From Phycomyces nitens (taxonomy: Eukaryota; Mucoromycota; Mucoromycetes; Mucorales; Phycomycetaceae): DNA of 64,000 nt. The stretch spans positions 4,184,001-4,248,000 of the forward strand of contig JAHRBC010000004.1 in the NCBI GenBank assembly GCA_022702545.1. Direction: 5' to 3'. Both the position numbers and the translations under genes were made by a program. Within the stretch, counting starts at the first letter, position 1, and the number at the start of each line of letters is the position of its first letter. This document shows, one piece after another, positions 1 through 10,399 of this stretch. The notes beneath the pieces were generated by a model. It did not search any database, was not told where the DNA came from, and was given only the letters and a program-made list of their open reading frames with translations.

Positions 1-162
1 GGTGCCTTGCTCAGCCGCCTTGGGCGCGTAGCGGGACTCAGCTAGGCTGGAAACACACTTTTGCTCGGAAGTGGTGTCTACTTCCATGAGCTCACTTGTG
101 CTCTCCTTGTGGGCAGGGGCCTCTTGCTGGGCAATGGTAGGGGTCTCGTTGATGGAAGACAT
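1..162 (-). CDS. Gag-like N-terminus of LTR element A (runs off left edge)
   Basis: Reading the minus strand, an ATG at 162 opens a frame of 54 codons that is still open at position 1. It lies 46 bp inside the inner end of LTR-A, where the gag start of an LTR retrotransposon is expected. The peptide begins MSSINETPTIAQQEAP and is rich in Glu, Gln, Ser and Ala, like a low-complexity gag N-terminus. No zinc knuckle or other domain is in view because the rest is outside the window. The assignment rests on position, not on homology; a plus-strand reading of the same bases has no support. Confidence 0.5.
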   Translation of the reverse strand, partial: MSSINETPTIAQQEAPAHKESTSELMEVDTTSEQKCVSSLAESRYAPKAAEQGT

Positions 163-208
163 TTTTCGGATAGTATTTTTTATAGAAGCGAGGGTTCAAA
201 GTAAAAAA

Positions 209-549
209 TGTGATATTTGTAGTAGAAATTGGGACGGTGGATACTTTGAGACTCTTTATTGTGGTTTAGAAAAAGTTAAAGTATATCCAGTTATTGATTT
301 AAGAAGTATGTTAACTTAGTATTTATAATTATTCTTATAATTCTTATCAGCTTGGATATTCATTATCATAATAGCTGTGTTATCAGTTAATAGGTATTTT
401 GGGACTTTGTCCCACAATAGATTGGGTATGGCATTTTCATATTTGGATAAGGATTTCTGGATGGTATAGTTTGTCTTGATTTTAGATAATCCAGCTATCT
501 GGGTTTATATATCACTTTTCTCTGATATACCATTATGCCAAATACAACA
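209..549 (-). repeat. LTR-A, 5' LTR of element A
   Basis: 341 bp, TG...CA on the minus strand. It matches, end to end, the solo LTR at 21950-22290, whose 5-bp TSD fixes the boundaries. There is no TSD across 209/549, as expected when this is one LTR of a longer element continuing to the left. The flank after 549 resumes inside LTR-B2, so element A inserted into LTR-B2. I see no TGG-type primer binding site just inside the LTR. Confidence 0.8.
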
Positions 550-1551
550 CTCGGGACAGTTAGATATATTCTTGACAGCAACGGATACAAGGGATAGGAA
601 TACAAATAGAGAGAGAACTAGATAATTTTGCTCAGGACAATTAATCAAGTTGACAGCAAGGTACTGGGAAGTTATAAAATCAGGAAAAAGGGAAAAGGAT
701 GAAAAGAAAAATCAATCTTGGCACAAAGTATGTTTAGGAATTTCTATACAAGACAATTCACTAATTCAGGGACGGAAAATAAGAGAGAGATAACTGATGA
801 TGTTTATTGATTGAAATTTTGGTCTCTTATATAGACTTCGTAAAATGTTACTTAGTGATGAATGATGAATTGATTAATAATAAAATATAGGAATTGGGTG
901 TGTGAATGAAAAATAGAACAGTATATGAGATAATGGATAAGGATAATAATGACTTTGGGGGGAGGGGTATGAGATGATAAGACAAAATAAGATATGATAG
1001 TATGAGAAAATGGGATATACAGTGAAGGTGATAGTATAAAAATGGAGGACAAATATGATAAGACAAAATGAGATATGAAAATGTGCGAAGACAATGTAAA
1101 TATGAAGTATGAAGATATGGATAACAATAATATGATAAAGTGAGCAGTGTGAGAGAAGGGACAGAGATATGAAGGGGTATGAATAAAATGAAGTGCCGAT
1201 GTGTGAGAGGGTGTAAAGAGGTAGATAACATGAAGAGAAAGATAAGTGCGCACAGACAGCAACGTGGGGAGAAGGGAAAGGAAGATAGATGACAAAAATA
1301 GTGTACAATGGATAAATATGGAAATGGATAGGAGGGGTTTGAAATGAGAGTGAGGGTGACAAATATGGAAAATCAAAGAAGTGCGGAGAAAAGGGAGATA
1401 CGAGAAATAAGGTGACTTGCAAATGGAGAAAGGTGACGTTGCCAAGTTGATCAGGATGCTACGTCACGCTTTCTAGCAGGGAAGGCCTTGGAAAAGTCAC
1501 GTGAAATGGAGAGAAGTGGGCGAAGCTGGAAATTCTACAACACCCGTGTCA
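550..1551 (-). repeat. LTR-B2, LTR of B family, cut by element A
   Basis: Minus-strand LTR, closely similar over its length to LTR-B1 at 60459-61650. Outer end reads TGACACGGGTGTTGTAG. The inner part is missing because element A sits at 549/550. It contains a TATATAAGAGACC-type segment near 830 that may be the promoter. The long frames seen here on the minus strand are low-complexity Ser/Leu/Ile/His translations of AT-rich LTR and are not genes. Confidence 0.75.
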
Positions 1552-1557
1552 TCAAAA

Positions 1558-2613
1558 TGACGCGTGTTGAGTTATGGTGTGTGGTGCAACAGGTCAGAAT
1601 ATATAAATAATATATATTGTATTCTTGTGATTTCACTCAGGACAATCCAACAAGAAGAATTTGACAATCAGACGGGACTTGAAATAGATAAAGACAGTAA
1701 ACAGGCAAACGGACAGGCAAACGGACAGGTAAACGGACAACGGACAAACGGACAAACGGACAAATGGACAAACGGACAAACGGACAAACGGACAAACGGA
1801 CAAACGGACAAACGGACAAACGGACAAACGGACAAACGGACAAACGGACAAACGGACAAACGGACAAACGGACAAACGGACAAACGGACAAACGGACAAA
1901 TGGACAAACGGACAAACGGACAAACGGACAAACGGACAAACGGACAAACGGACAAACGGACAAACGGACAAACGGACAAACGGACAAACGGACAAACGAA
2001 CAAACAGACAACAGACAACAGACAAACGATGAGACAGTACTTGTAGATCCTAACAGTGTGCAACTTAGTATTTCCCGCAGGACAATAGCTCAAGTTCAGG
2101 GACGATGTTCAAAAGAAATAGAGAGAAAACTGAATGTATTTTATTGAATAAAAAATGGAGCTCTTTTATACTAATTGACAACTGTGCACGTAGTGACAAT
2201 CTAGATATAACTTATGCTGAATGATGATTATCGAGAAGAGTGTACAGTTCTTCGGGCATAATCACAAAAGGAAATAATCGAAAGGAAAACAAAAAGGAAA
2301 CTAAACATCAAGAGAGAAATGCACTATCGGGAAGTATACAAAAGGAGTAATATCAAGAAGTGCGAAAGGAACAAGTGCAATGCAGTGGGAAGCAAACAAA
2401 AAAGGAAATATAAATCAAAGGAAAAGAAAGGGGAAAACATTTAGAACTCAACGGGGCTGTTGACGTAGACAAATGATTCCAAGAGATCGGATCATGCCTT
2501 GCATGTCCCAAGGGAAGGTGACGTCTTCGACTGTCCCAAGGTAAAAACTTCAAAGTCACTAGTAAATTGAGGGTTGGTGGTCGTTGCTGGAACATTCTAC
2601 AACACTTGTGTCA
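1558..2613 (-). repeat. Solo LTR-J1, 10 bp upstream of tRNA-Phe
   Basis: Minus-strand LTR, outer end TGACACAAGTGTTGTAG at 2613 and inner end ...CAACACGCGTCA at 1558. It is flanked by CAAAA at 1553-1557 and 2614-2618, a plausible 5-bp TSD. No coding sequence lies between its ends, so it is a solo LTR. It is longer than its relative J2 (740 bp) mainly because an 8-bp minisatellite has expanded inside it. The tRNA gene begins only 10 bp beyond its outer end. Confidence 0.75.
1706..2027. repeat. ACGGACAA minisatellite inside LTR-J1
   Basis: About 35-40 near-perfect copies of the 8-mer ACGGACAA, with variants (ACGGACAGG, ATGGACAA, ACGAACAA) at the edges and once or twice inside. A unit of 8 bp repeats its reading frame every 24 bp, so all frames stay open and give TNGQTDKR-like or LSVCPFVR-like peptides; these are artefacts. 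The related LTR-J2 has only scattered CTGTCC motifs at the matching place (about 51420-51560), suggesting the seed from which the array grew. Confidence 0.9.
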
Positions 2614-2623
2614 CAAAAAGTAT

Positions 2624-2696
2624 GCCGCAATAGCTCAGCTGGGAGAGCGTTAGACTGAAGATCTAAAGGTCGTGTGTTCAATCCACACTTGTGGCA
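2624..2696 (+). tRNA. tRNA-Phe(GAA), copy 1
   Basis: 73-nt cloverleaf without intron. The acceptor stem GCCGCAA pairs with TTGTGGC (one G-T pair), discriminator A. The D-arm has AGCTCAGCTGGGAGAGC, the anticodon loop CTGAAGA gives GAA, and the T-arm contains GTTCAATCC. The CCA is not encoded. A and B boxes are intact and T-rich runs about 40 bp downstream can end Pol III transcription. An identical copy lies at 38906-38978 on the other strand. Its upstream DNA is only 10 bp before LTR-J1 begins. Confidence 0.95.
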
Positions 2697-3094
2697 AGAT
2701 TCTAATATAATTTGATGTATGACTTTGTGAATTGCAAATTATTTTTTGTTTTACTTTGTCGAACATGTCGGACATTATTTTGATGAATCTGTAAAATTGT
2801 CGTTCCTGATCTGGGATGGTCTTCCTTTTACTATAACAAAGCCAAAAGGTCAATCCCACTGGGGAAACAGGAGTATACGTAAAATCAAAGAGAGGATAAA
2901 AGATACTTTTTATTATTATGACTTTGGTTATCTTATATAGTTCTCTAACTAATACTGCGCATTATCCGCAGTAGTTATTATATGATATTTTCATAAAAGA
3001 AGAGACATTGTACTGCGGTTAATGCTCAGGAAGATGTTACTGCGCATAAAGAAGTACTGCGGTTAATCATCTTCAGATTTTGTCAGACATTATT
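2697..3094. repeat. Rearranged LTR-F sequence 3' of tRNA-Phe
   Basis: After 69 bp of AT-rich tRNA 3' flank, an LTR-F start (TGTCGGACATTATTTTGATG) begins at 2766 but stops after about 32 bp. It is followed by LTR-F in the opposite orientation (2798-about 3080), then by another short LTR-F-start-like piece (TGTCAGACATTATT) that CACTA E0 interrupts at 3095. This looks like an LTR-F in which most of the body has been inverted. No coding potential. Confidence 0.6.
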
Positions 3095-4775
3095 CACTGG
3101 AAAAATGGGCTGGATTACTAGTGCACCAAGAGTACTTTAAGGTGTAGGAAATATAGGCCTTTTTTTCAACTCAGAAGATTTTTTTTATTCAAATAAAAAA
3201 AGACTTTTTAACAGATCCTATTGGTTTGGGCAAACAAGTAAAATACAATAGTTTTTTTTTGTCTATAAATTGACAGCAAATAAAACATATGAAGCACTTG
3301 TTTCCTTTTTTATCTTACAATCAAATCACACAAAATATATCTTCTGCTTCCCAAAACAACACTGCCTGTTACTGTAACAAATGCAATGGTAACCAAGAAG
3401 GGTTCTCTATGGTATCCAGATGCAATTATCAGCATCATGCCAAAAGAGCAAGAATTGAAGAGGCTGGACAAACTGAGAGTAGTATGTATTAATTTTATAT
3501 TTACTGCGCAATAATAACCATTATTCTTTAATTGAACCTCAGGCACACAAAGTGTCATTATGGATGTTGATGTTGAGGGTAAAAAATATTTATTTGAAAA
3601 CCAGTTTAAGGGCAATAAACTAATCTATTCCATATTTGTAGCAATCCCGATGTTTGAATCTGAATCCATGGAAACAATGGGCGGTCAGGCCAACCTACCT
3701 TTTTTGGATTCCGTCCCGATGTCTGACGATGATTTGGCTGACAATGAGGTCAATGGCGATGACACCGAGATTGCCAATGACAGCGACAATGGCAACAATA
3801 AAGAGAGTGATGTCGAGGAGATTGATGTTGAGGAGTTCAATGGCGAAGGTCAGTATTGAATAACTATCATAAAGAAGCATACCGAAATTGAGTGTTAATA
3901 ATTTTCCTTTTTTAAAACAGAACCCTTTGGTGCTCCTGGTATGCCCGAAAATCCAGTGCATAGGGCTATTGCCATTTTTGTTGTTCTTTTTGCATCCCGT
4001 TATGCAGTCAACAAGGGCGCAGTTGTATTGATCCAGTTTGTCAATGAGCTCTTGATGGTTTATGGACAAGACTTTCAGCTACCAACAAGTCTTGCTGATC
4101 TTCAGAAGATGACGGGTTTTAACAATATCACCAAAGATATCAAACGATTCGTTTCTTGCCCAGATTGCCACCAGATCTACGAAGAATCTATTTCCATTCC
4201 TCCCTTGTGTAGCTCTGTGAAAATAGGCACAAACATAACTTGTAACTGTGAGCTGAGAAAGAAGTCGACGTCTGGTGCCATGCACTGCAAAAGAGGGGCT
4301 GTTTGTAGTACCAGAAATCCGGCATTATGGTACTGAAAAGGGGTGGGTTTCACCTAGTTTAAATATTTTTTCAACTAGGAGGCATGCTAGCTTCACAGGT
4401 ACCTCGGTGTTGTGGTTTGCAGTAGTAGAAACATGTAAAAATGTGCCGCAGGTGAGGTCTGTTAGCACTTTCGGTATATAGATCTGATTTGGAACGATGA
4501 AAAAAAGTATTTAAAAGAATGGTTCTATTTTGGTCGTCTCAACGTGGTCGTTGAAATGTTCAGATACGTCACATATCTTTATGTTGCGAGTTGTAGAAAC
4601 TCGATGTATCTACTAGTGGTTACTACCCAAGACCAATCAAATCAAACACTTGAAAGCCTCTTTATTCTTCTTCACCAGTAATATATCACCCATTATTTGA
4701 TTTCCCATTTATATTGGATTGGTAATGGTTTACACTTTTATTTTTATTGGAAAGAATAGAATGTTTCTAGGTTTA

Positions 4776-5537
4776 GGGTCTATTATTACGCCTATTCCTA
4801 TGCCTAGCCGTTTCTACCCGGTTGCTTGCTGCTATTTGGATGGAATATTTTTCTACATAAAAAATACCTGCAAAAATATGAATATCCAGCAATTTTTTGG
4901 GCTGCAGGAGTGTTCTGTAAAAGATAAAGGTGTTAATGATGTGGGGTACAAAGAGAAAATTTTTGTGTGTCAAAAGATACTTACATTGCAAGAGATGGGC
5001 AAGAGTGCGCAAAGGGGACTTGAATTTTAAGGCTGGATGGGCTGTGTGGCAGGTTTTACTATAAAAAAGGGAATAAAAATTAATATGGGTGAACAGAGTG
5101 ATGATATATTTAATTTACATACCAGGAGCCAAATGGGTTATCAAAGTAGGGGGTATGGTGTGTAAAGGAAGCCCAAGTGAGTCTATAAAACACATAATAA
5201 TAATAATTAATAAATAATCTGAATAATATTTTGGATAAGCAAAAAGAGATTTATAAAGAATATTACCTTTATGATTACAATTGCGAATGATGGAGGAGGC
5301 CGATGGCATGAATAGAAAGGGCAGTCTACAATGGAATAGAGTCAGAGAGGGAACAAGTATGATTGAAAGAAAATTTTTTACCTGGTGCCGATGGCATCCC
5401 TATATAAGTTGTTTGGCCAATCTAAAAGAGAAAGTGAAAATAATTTTTATCAAGATGATGGTACCAGTGAATGCGGCCAGTGAGTATTTGTCTAGATGGC
5501 CATTGTGGAAAGGATGAGTTGCAATGGGAGTGCACAT
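4776..5537 (-). pseudogene. E1 micro-exon gene block (homologue of E0 14508-15247)
   Basis: On the minus strand, small exons bounded by GT and AG repeat those of E0 with identical lengths (73, 40, 59, 60 and 74 bp); the first is 5537-5465 and starts with ATG. The spliced frame is open through four exons but reaches TAA in the fifth (CCTTAAAAT, where E0 has CCTTACAAT). The last exon also has an extra A relative to E0 in a poly-A run. The product is unrecognised. Either this copy is broken or the frame proposed for E0 is wrong. Confidence 0.4.
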
Positions 5538-5838
5538 CTATGAAAAAGAGGTTAATTTGTGTGTATAAAGAGGTATAAAAAATGTCTTACCAGAGAAAGG
5601 CGCCAATATCAAAAAAGCAAGGAAAAGGAAAAATAAAGGGAACCAAAAAAAAAGGAGAGAGTCTGAAATTTTTTTTCACCTTTGAAGCATGCTGCGGAAA
5701 GCATGATGGATTGAGCCCAAAAACAATATCAAGGCCGATTTGCATCTCAGTGCTTCAAGACAATAGAGGAACATCTTTATAGTCATTCAAAATGCCTATA
5801 TATAACGGCCTTTTTGATATTCAACCTCTCTTACCTTT

Positions 5839-5862
5839 ACACACACACACACACACACACAC
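5839..5862. repeat. (AC)n microsatellite in E1
   Basis: About 12 AC dinucleotides between the micro-exon block and the second gene of E1. E0 has a longer (GT)n at the equivalent place (14171-14208, opposite strand), so the tract is ancestral to the E family and varies in length. Confidence 0.9.
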
Positions 5863-5974
5863 TTACTCACCCACCCAACAAAACAGTTTTTATATGTATA
5901 TTATATTTATTTTTATTTCAATTGAACAAAAACTAATAATTATAATCGAAATATACTTTACCATATTCTAGAAA

Positions 5975-7162
5975 ATGGTTAACCAAAGAAGATCGATTGC
6001 TCCTCGTCCCACTCCTGCTCCTGCTCTCACTCCTGCCAACATGGAGCAAATTGTCGAGATGCTCTCTGGAATTCAAGACAACATGACCAGAGTGGAAGAT
6101 AAGGTCACCAATGTAGAAGGCGAGTTGGTGACCTCCAACACCAAACTGGTAACGATGGATGCCAGACTTGGTGTCATCATTGCTGGAACCCGTGAAGCCA
6201 TAAGGCCATTGACAATTTTGGAGAAGAGGTTCCTGCCACTGCCACCAGTGAACCCAGCAATGTTGCGGTTGTGGAGGCCATTGGTTTGGCCGGACCCAGC
6301 CATAAAACATCAGTGGAGGTCAATGTAAGCATTATACCTTATACTATATTATCAATTCATTAACTTGTTTACTATATCAGAGAAAGATCCGTGAGTTCTT
6401 GTGGGAGCCAAATTTCCATGCAAATACTCCAGCAGAGATCTTGGCCAACACTAACAAGCCCAGGTGGAACACGGATGTTCACTTTAATGTGACTCCAAAC
6501 AAGGAGTTAGTGAACAGGCTTCTTGTCGTCCTGGAGCACAAGTTTGCTGGTGATGGGATGAGAACCAAGGATCTTCGTGATAAGCTCCACAAAAACTTCA
6601 TCAACAGATGCAAACAGGAGAAGATCTCTGCTGCTGCAAAAGATATCACAAACACACGTTCACGGAGAGCCAGACGTGCTGGTGAAGTAAGTTATCCTTG
6701 ATATATTAAAAATCTATTCCAAAAAATAATAACAAGGTTATTATTAGAACCACAAGCGCCGAACAAAGGCATACGGCAGCAACATGGTTGCCATCAACCA
6801 AGAGATGGGCCGGGATTGTGCCAATGCACTCCCCAAGGAAGCAATGTCCGGAGGAGAATCGGATGATGAAGTCTCCGAAACTGGAAGAAGACGTGTGATT
6901 TGGACCGTCCGCCCAAGTTGGAGAAGCGATGAAGTGAGTTGTTGAGCTGATTATAAATAATATTTTGGATGACTTTAGATCACTAATGTGCAATTGATAG
7001 TACAACCGATTTATCCAAGTCATTGATAGATTCGTTGGTCTCCAACTTGGAGCAAACTCTCACCAGTTGCTGTCAAGGGTTTATGGCAGAACTGTGGACG
7101 TGGCAGTCCCGACCAATTTAAATCCCAGTCTTGCTCAGTGGGCTCTTAGACATGGGCTTTAA
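5975..7162 (+). pseudogene. E1 second CACTA gene (NQRR/RPSWRSDE protein), frameshifted
   Basis: Exons 5975-6324, 6381-6686 (306 bp), 6748-6933 and 7001-7162. The product starts MVNQRRSIAPRPTP, has a heptad-like segment (MEQIVEMLSGIQDNMTRVEDKV), then a basic exon 2 (KIREFLWEPN, NKPRWNT, NTRSRRARRAGE) and an exon 3 ending RPSWRSDE. Exon 1 is one base short of a multiple of three; the frame matching exon 2 is recovered by a single-base change near 6220, so this copy is frameshifted. It is convergent with the transposase gene. By position it could be the analogue of plant TnpA, which binds subterminal repeats, but no similarity to TnpA can be seen. Confidence 0.65.
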
Positions 7163-7285
7163 TAAAATAATTTTTTTTATCTCTCCATCTATTTTTTTTT
7201 GACACGCGTTACGTTTTGACGACATTTATAAAGGCAATGCTATTTCTGTTTGTTCTTTATAAAAGAGAAAAGATATTTTTTTTTA

Positions 7286-10200
7286 TTACATGCAAAGTTT
7301 CTTTGGCAAAGGAATGACCAGCATCCTCTTTATACCATTTCGGCTTGTGTGTGTGGCAGTCGCAACTTCCAAAAGAAGGCGATGCACTGGCAAGATGCAC
7401 TCATTGGTAGCAGGAGAAAAACTGGGCAAACAGATGTCAACACCTTCATCTTCGCGTGATCGTTCATAACAGACACCATTCCATCGCACAAAGGCAAAGA
7501 CATGCTGGCTTTGATAGCCACGACGATTTAAACGGACAGAGGCAGAGAGAGGCGGCATAAACTGATGAACAAAAATATACTGTATCTGCCCAGTATAGGC
7601 GGTCTGGTTCTCACCAGTGCTGCTACCAAACAAAGCTTGTACACGAGATCCACCATTTCCAGAGCTATTGTGTCCACGATAAACTTGGCCAAGGAGATTT
7701 ATCGATTTCAGCTTCACAATCTGATTGTCAACAAACAACGAAGAAGAAGTGGCATGTTGATAATGCTGGAGGGTGTCAATGTCATACGTATCCACATAGT
7801 AAGCCAACAATTGAGGATAGTCAATATCACTCATTTTTGTGGCAGACTTTTGAAGCAGAGGAAACGCAGAGGGGGAAGAGGCTTGTTACCCTTGATTGGG
7901 AATTCAGAATTCTCTGAAGCTTCGATGAAATCCAGCAATCTGAACGGGCATCGTGTTGGTGTTGGTGTGGGTGTGGGTGTGGGAGTAGGGATAGAGGCAG
8001 AGGTGGAGGCAGAGAGGAGGTTTGAAAAGAGAGGAGTGAAGATGTCTTGGCTTGGAGATTGTAGAACAGCATTGACATAATCATTCTTGAATACGTCCTG
8101 GACAAATTTCCGCATGTAGGTTGCCTCAAACCCATTCTTTCCATTCGTGCTCACGTTCTTTAGCAATCCGTTGTACCTCTCAAACCCAAAGAGCCAATAG
8201 CCGTACACCGGTCCAAAATCATTGATGGTCTTATGAAGATGGAGGTGCAGGTGCATGTTGCAGGTGAGAAGACTTGGAGGGTAAAGGCGCTCACACTCTT
8301 GGCAGAATTGCTGAAGGTGGTGATGGGCATTGTCAACATCCTGGAAGGACACAGATGGCTTGACAATCAGGCGGCAGGCATCCACAAAGTTCATCCAACT
8401 GTTAAACTTTTGATGCAGGAGAACGGGCTTCAACGCAACAGGCGAATATACCAGCACCCAAGATTTCCACTCGTCTGCTTTCATGAATGGAAATCCCCTG
8501 GCAATCTTTGTCTTTAGTGAACTGTAATCACTTGGCAGCTCCATGGTGTCTGCTATCTCCTGCATCACAAGAAGATCGTCATTGGACAAATCACTACCAG
8601 AGATCCAGTTTTCAACCATTCTCTTGGCGGTTCCCAGGAAGAGGTTGTGCATGGGGTCCACCACAGTTGCGCAGACAAGATCAAGATACTGGAGGCGGTG
8701 AAGCTCTGACCATCGTACACCATTCTCAACTTCAAGTCCATGCCTTTCGGAAATCGTCTGGGCATCTTTCCAAAGTGTTGCATGGTGTCTGTTGTCAACT
8801 GATGTCCGAAGAGACCATTGTGAATAGTCAAATCCACGGAAATCCACCTGGTTTGACCCCTCCAAACGAGAGAACTGACGATTGCACTTGTAGCATGCAT
8901 TGGTGCTGTTGTGTGCCGTAAACCCACTCGTCTTCCTTGCAGCTGGGATATCGCACGCCACCATCAACAATGCACCACGGACATTGACACCAGACGGGCA
9001 CTCAAAGGTTGGGATCCTTATTCCAACAAACAACTGCTCCAGTTCATCGACCAACGGCTTGAGATAACTGTTGATCTCATCTGTCTTTGGCTCCTTGGGT
9101 CCAGGCATCAGACTGACGAGAATAGTATTTTTGGCCTTGAACCTTTCCTCCCTAGGCAAATTATTGATTACAAGATAGATGGCACCACAAGAATAGCTGA
9201 TTCCATCAAAGGGCTGGAACCAGTCAATGTTCAGTGTCAGCATCAAAGAACGTGGATCTGCAACGAACGAAACACCACCCATGTCCTGGAGACCCTTCCA
9301 CATTGCACCATCGTAGATATCGCACATGGTGTCTACAACTTTTAGCTCCTGGTTCCAGTGACTAATCTTGGTCTCAAAATCCGGGCGGAGGAAAAGGACT
9401 CTCAACGCCTGCTTGACGGACTGATAGACGTACGATCTCTTGGCAACCAAAGCACCAGATGACGATTGCTTCATCAATTGACAACCACATACAGATTGGG
9501 AACCGAGCTTAGCAGAATCGCACCGAAGTGGAGCAGACCCAGCTTCCTCATACACCGTGTGGCAATCCTGGCACACAACGAATCTCTTTACACCCTTGGT
9601 CAAGGCAGTGAAACCCGTCATGCTTTGGAGACCAGAAAGGCTTGAGGGCAATTGGAAGTCCTGTCCGTAAATCATCAAGAGTTTGTTGATGAACTCAATC
9701 AAGACAACAGCACCCTTATCGACCACATAACGGGATGCAAACAGAACAACGAAAATGGCAATTGCTCTGTGCACTGGGTTTTCGGGCATACCAGGAGTAG
9801 CAAAAGGGTCTATTATTTAAAAAGGAAAATTATTAACACTCAATTTTTGCTTGCTTTTGTATTATAGCTATTCAATACTGACCTTCACTATCAAACTCCT
9901 TGACCTCAATCTCCTCGACATCGGCTTCATCATCACTGTCATTGTCAGAGTCGTTGGTGATTTCGGCACCATCGCCATTGACCTCATTGTCAAGTTGATC
10001 GGCATCAACCATTTGGTCATAATCCCCAAAAGGTAAGCTGGGCTGACTGTCAACTGCCACGGATTCGGATTCAATAATCGACATTGCTGCAAATATGGGT
10101 TAGATTAGTTTATTACTCTGCACTGGTTTTCAAATAAATATATTTTACCCTCAACGTCCAAATCCATCATATCACTTTGTGTGCCTGAGTTCAATTGAAA

Positions 10201-10399
10201 AATACAAGTTATTATTGCGCAGTAAATGAAAATTAACACTAGTATACATACTGCTCTCAAATTCGCCAGTTTCTTCAGTTCTTGCTCTCTTACTATGGCG
10301 TTGGTAAGTGTGCTTGGATACAATAGTGAATCCTTGCTGGTTATTGCTGCATTTGTTGCAGTAACAGGCAGTAGTGTTTTGTGCGGAAATAGAAGACAT
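7286..10399 (-). pseudogene. E1 Tnp2-type CACTA transposase, one frameshift
   Basis: Minus-strand exons 10399-10252, 10184-10149, 10086-9883 and 9809-7286. Phases join exactly and the ATG (MSSISAQNTTACYCNKC) is intact. The last exon carries the Tnp2 core (LTLNIDWFQPFDG, GPKEP, DIPAARKTSGF, DPMHNLFLGTAKRM, GYWLFGFERYNG). A lost base in a C-run near 7880 shifts the frame, so the first frame stops at 7831 and the C-terminal 180 residues (LLGQVYRGHNSSGNGG..., HRLLLEVATATH) continue in another frame. Close homologue of the E0 and D transposases; probably inactive. Confidence 0.82.

Noticed and set aside
163..208. Primer binding site for element A
   Set aside because: No TGG-initiated stretch adjoins the LTR; cannot be assigned from the sequence.
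71..319. 82-codon plus-strand frame at the left edge
   Set aside because: It crosses the LTR-A boundary and is antisense to the gag start; no support.
848..1445. Minus-strand frames of 127-197 codons rich in Ser, Leu, Ile and His, repeated at 60946-61544
   Set aside because: They overlap in three frames inside LTR-B2 and LTR-B1; low-complexity reading of purine-rich LTR DNA, no start context or domain.
1564..2147. Several overlapping frames of 120-160 codons on both strands with TNGQTDKR or LSVCPFVR repeats
   Set aside because: They translate the 8-bp minisatellite, which stays open in every frame; not a repeat protein and not a CRISPR array.
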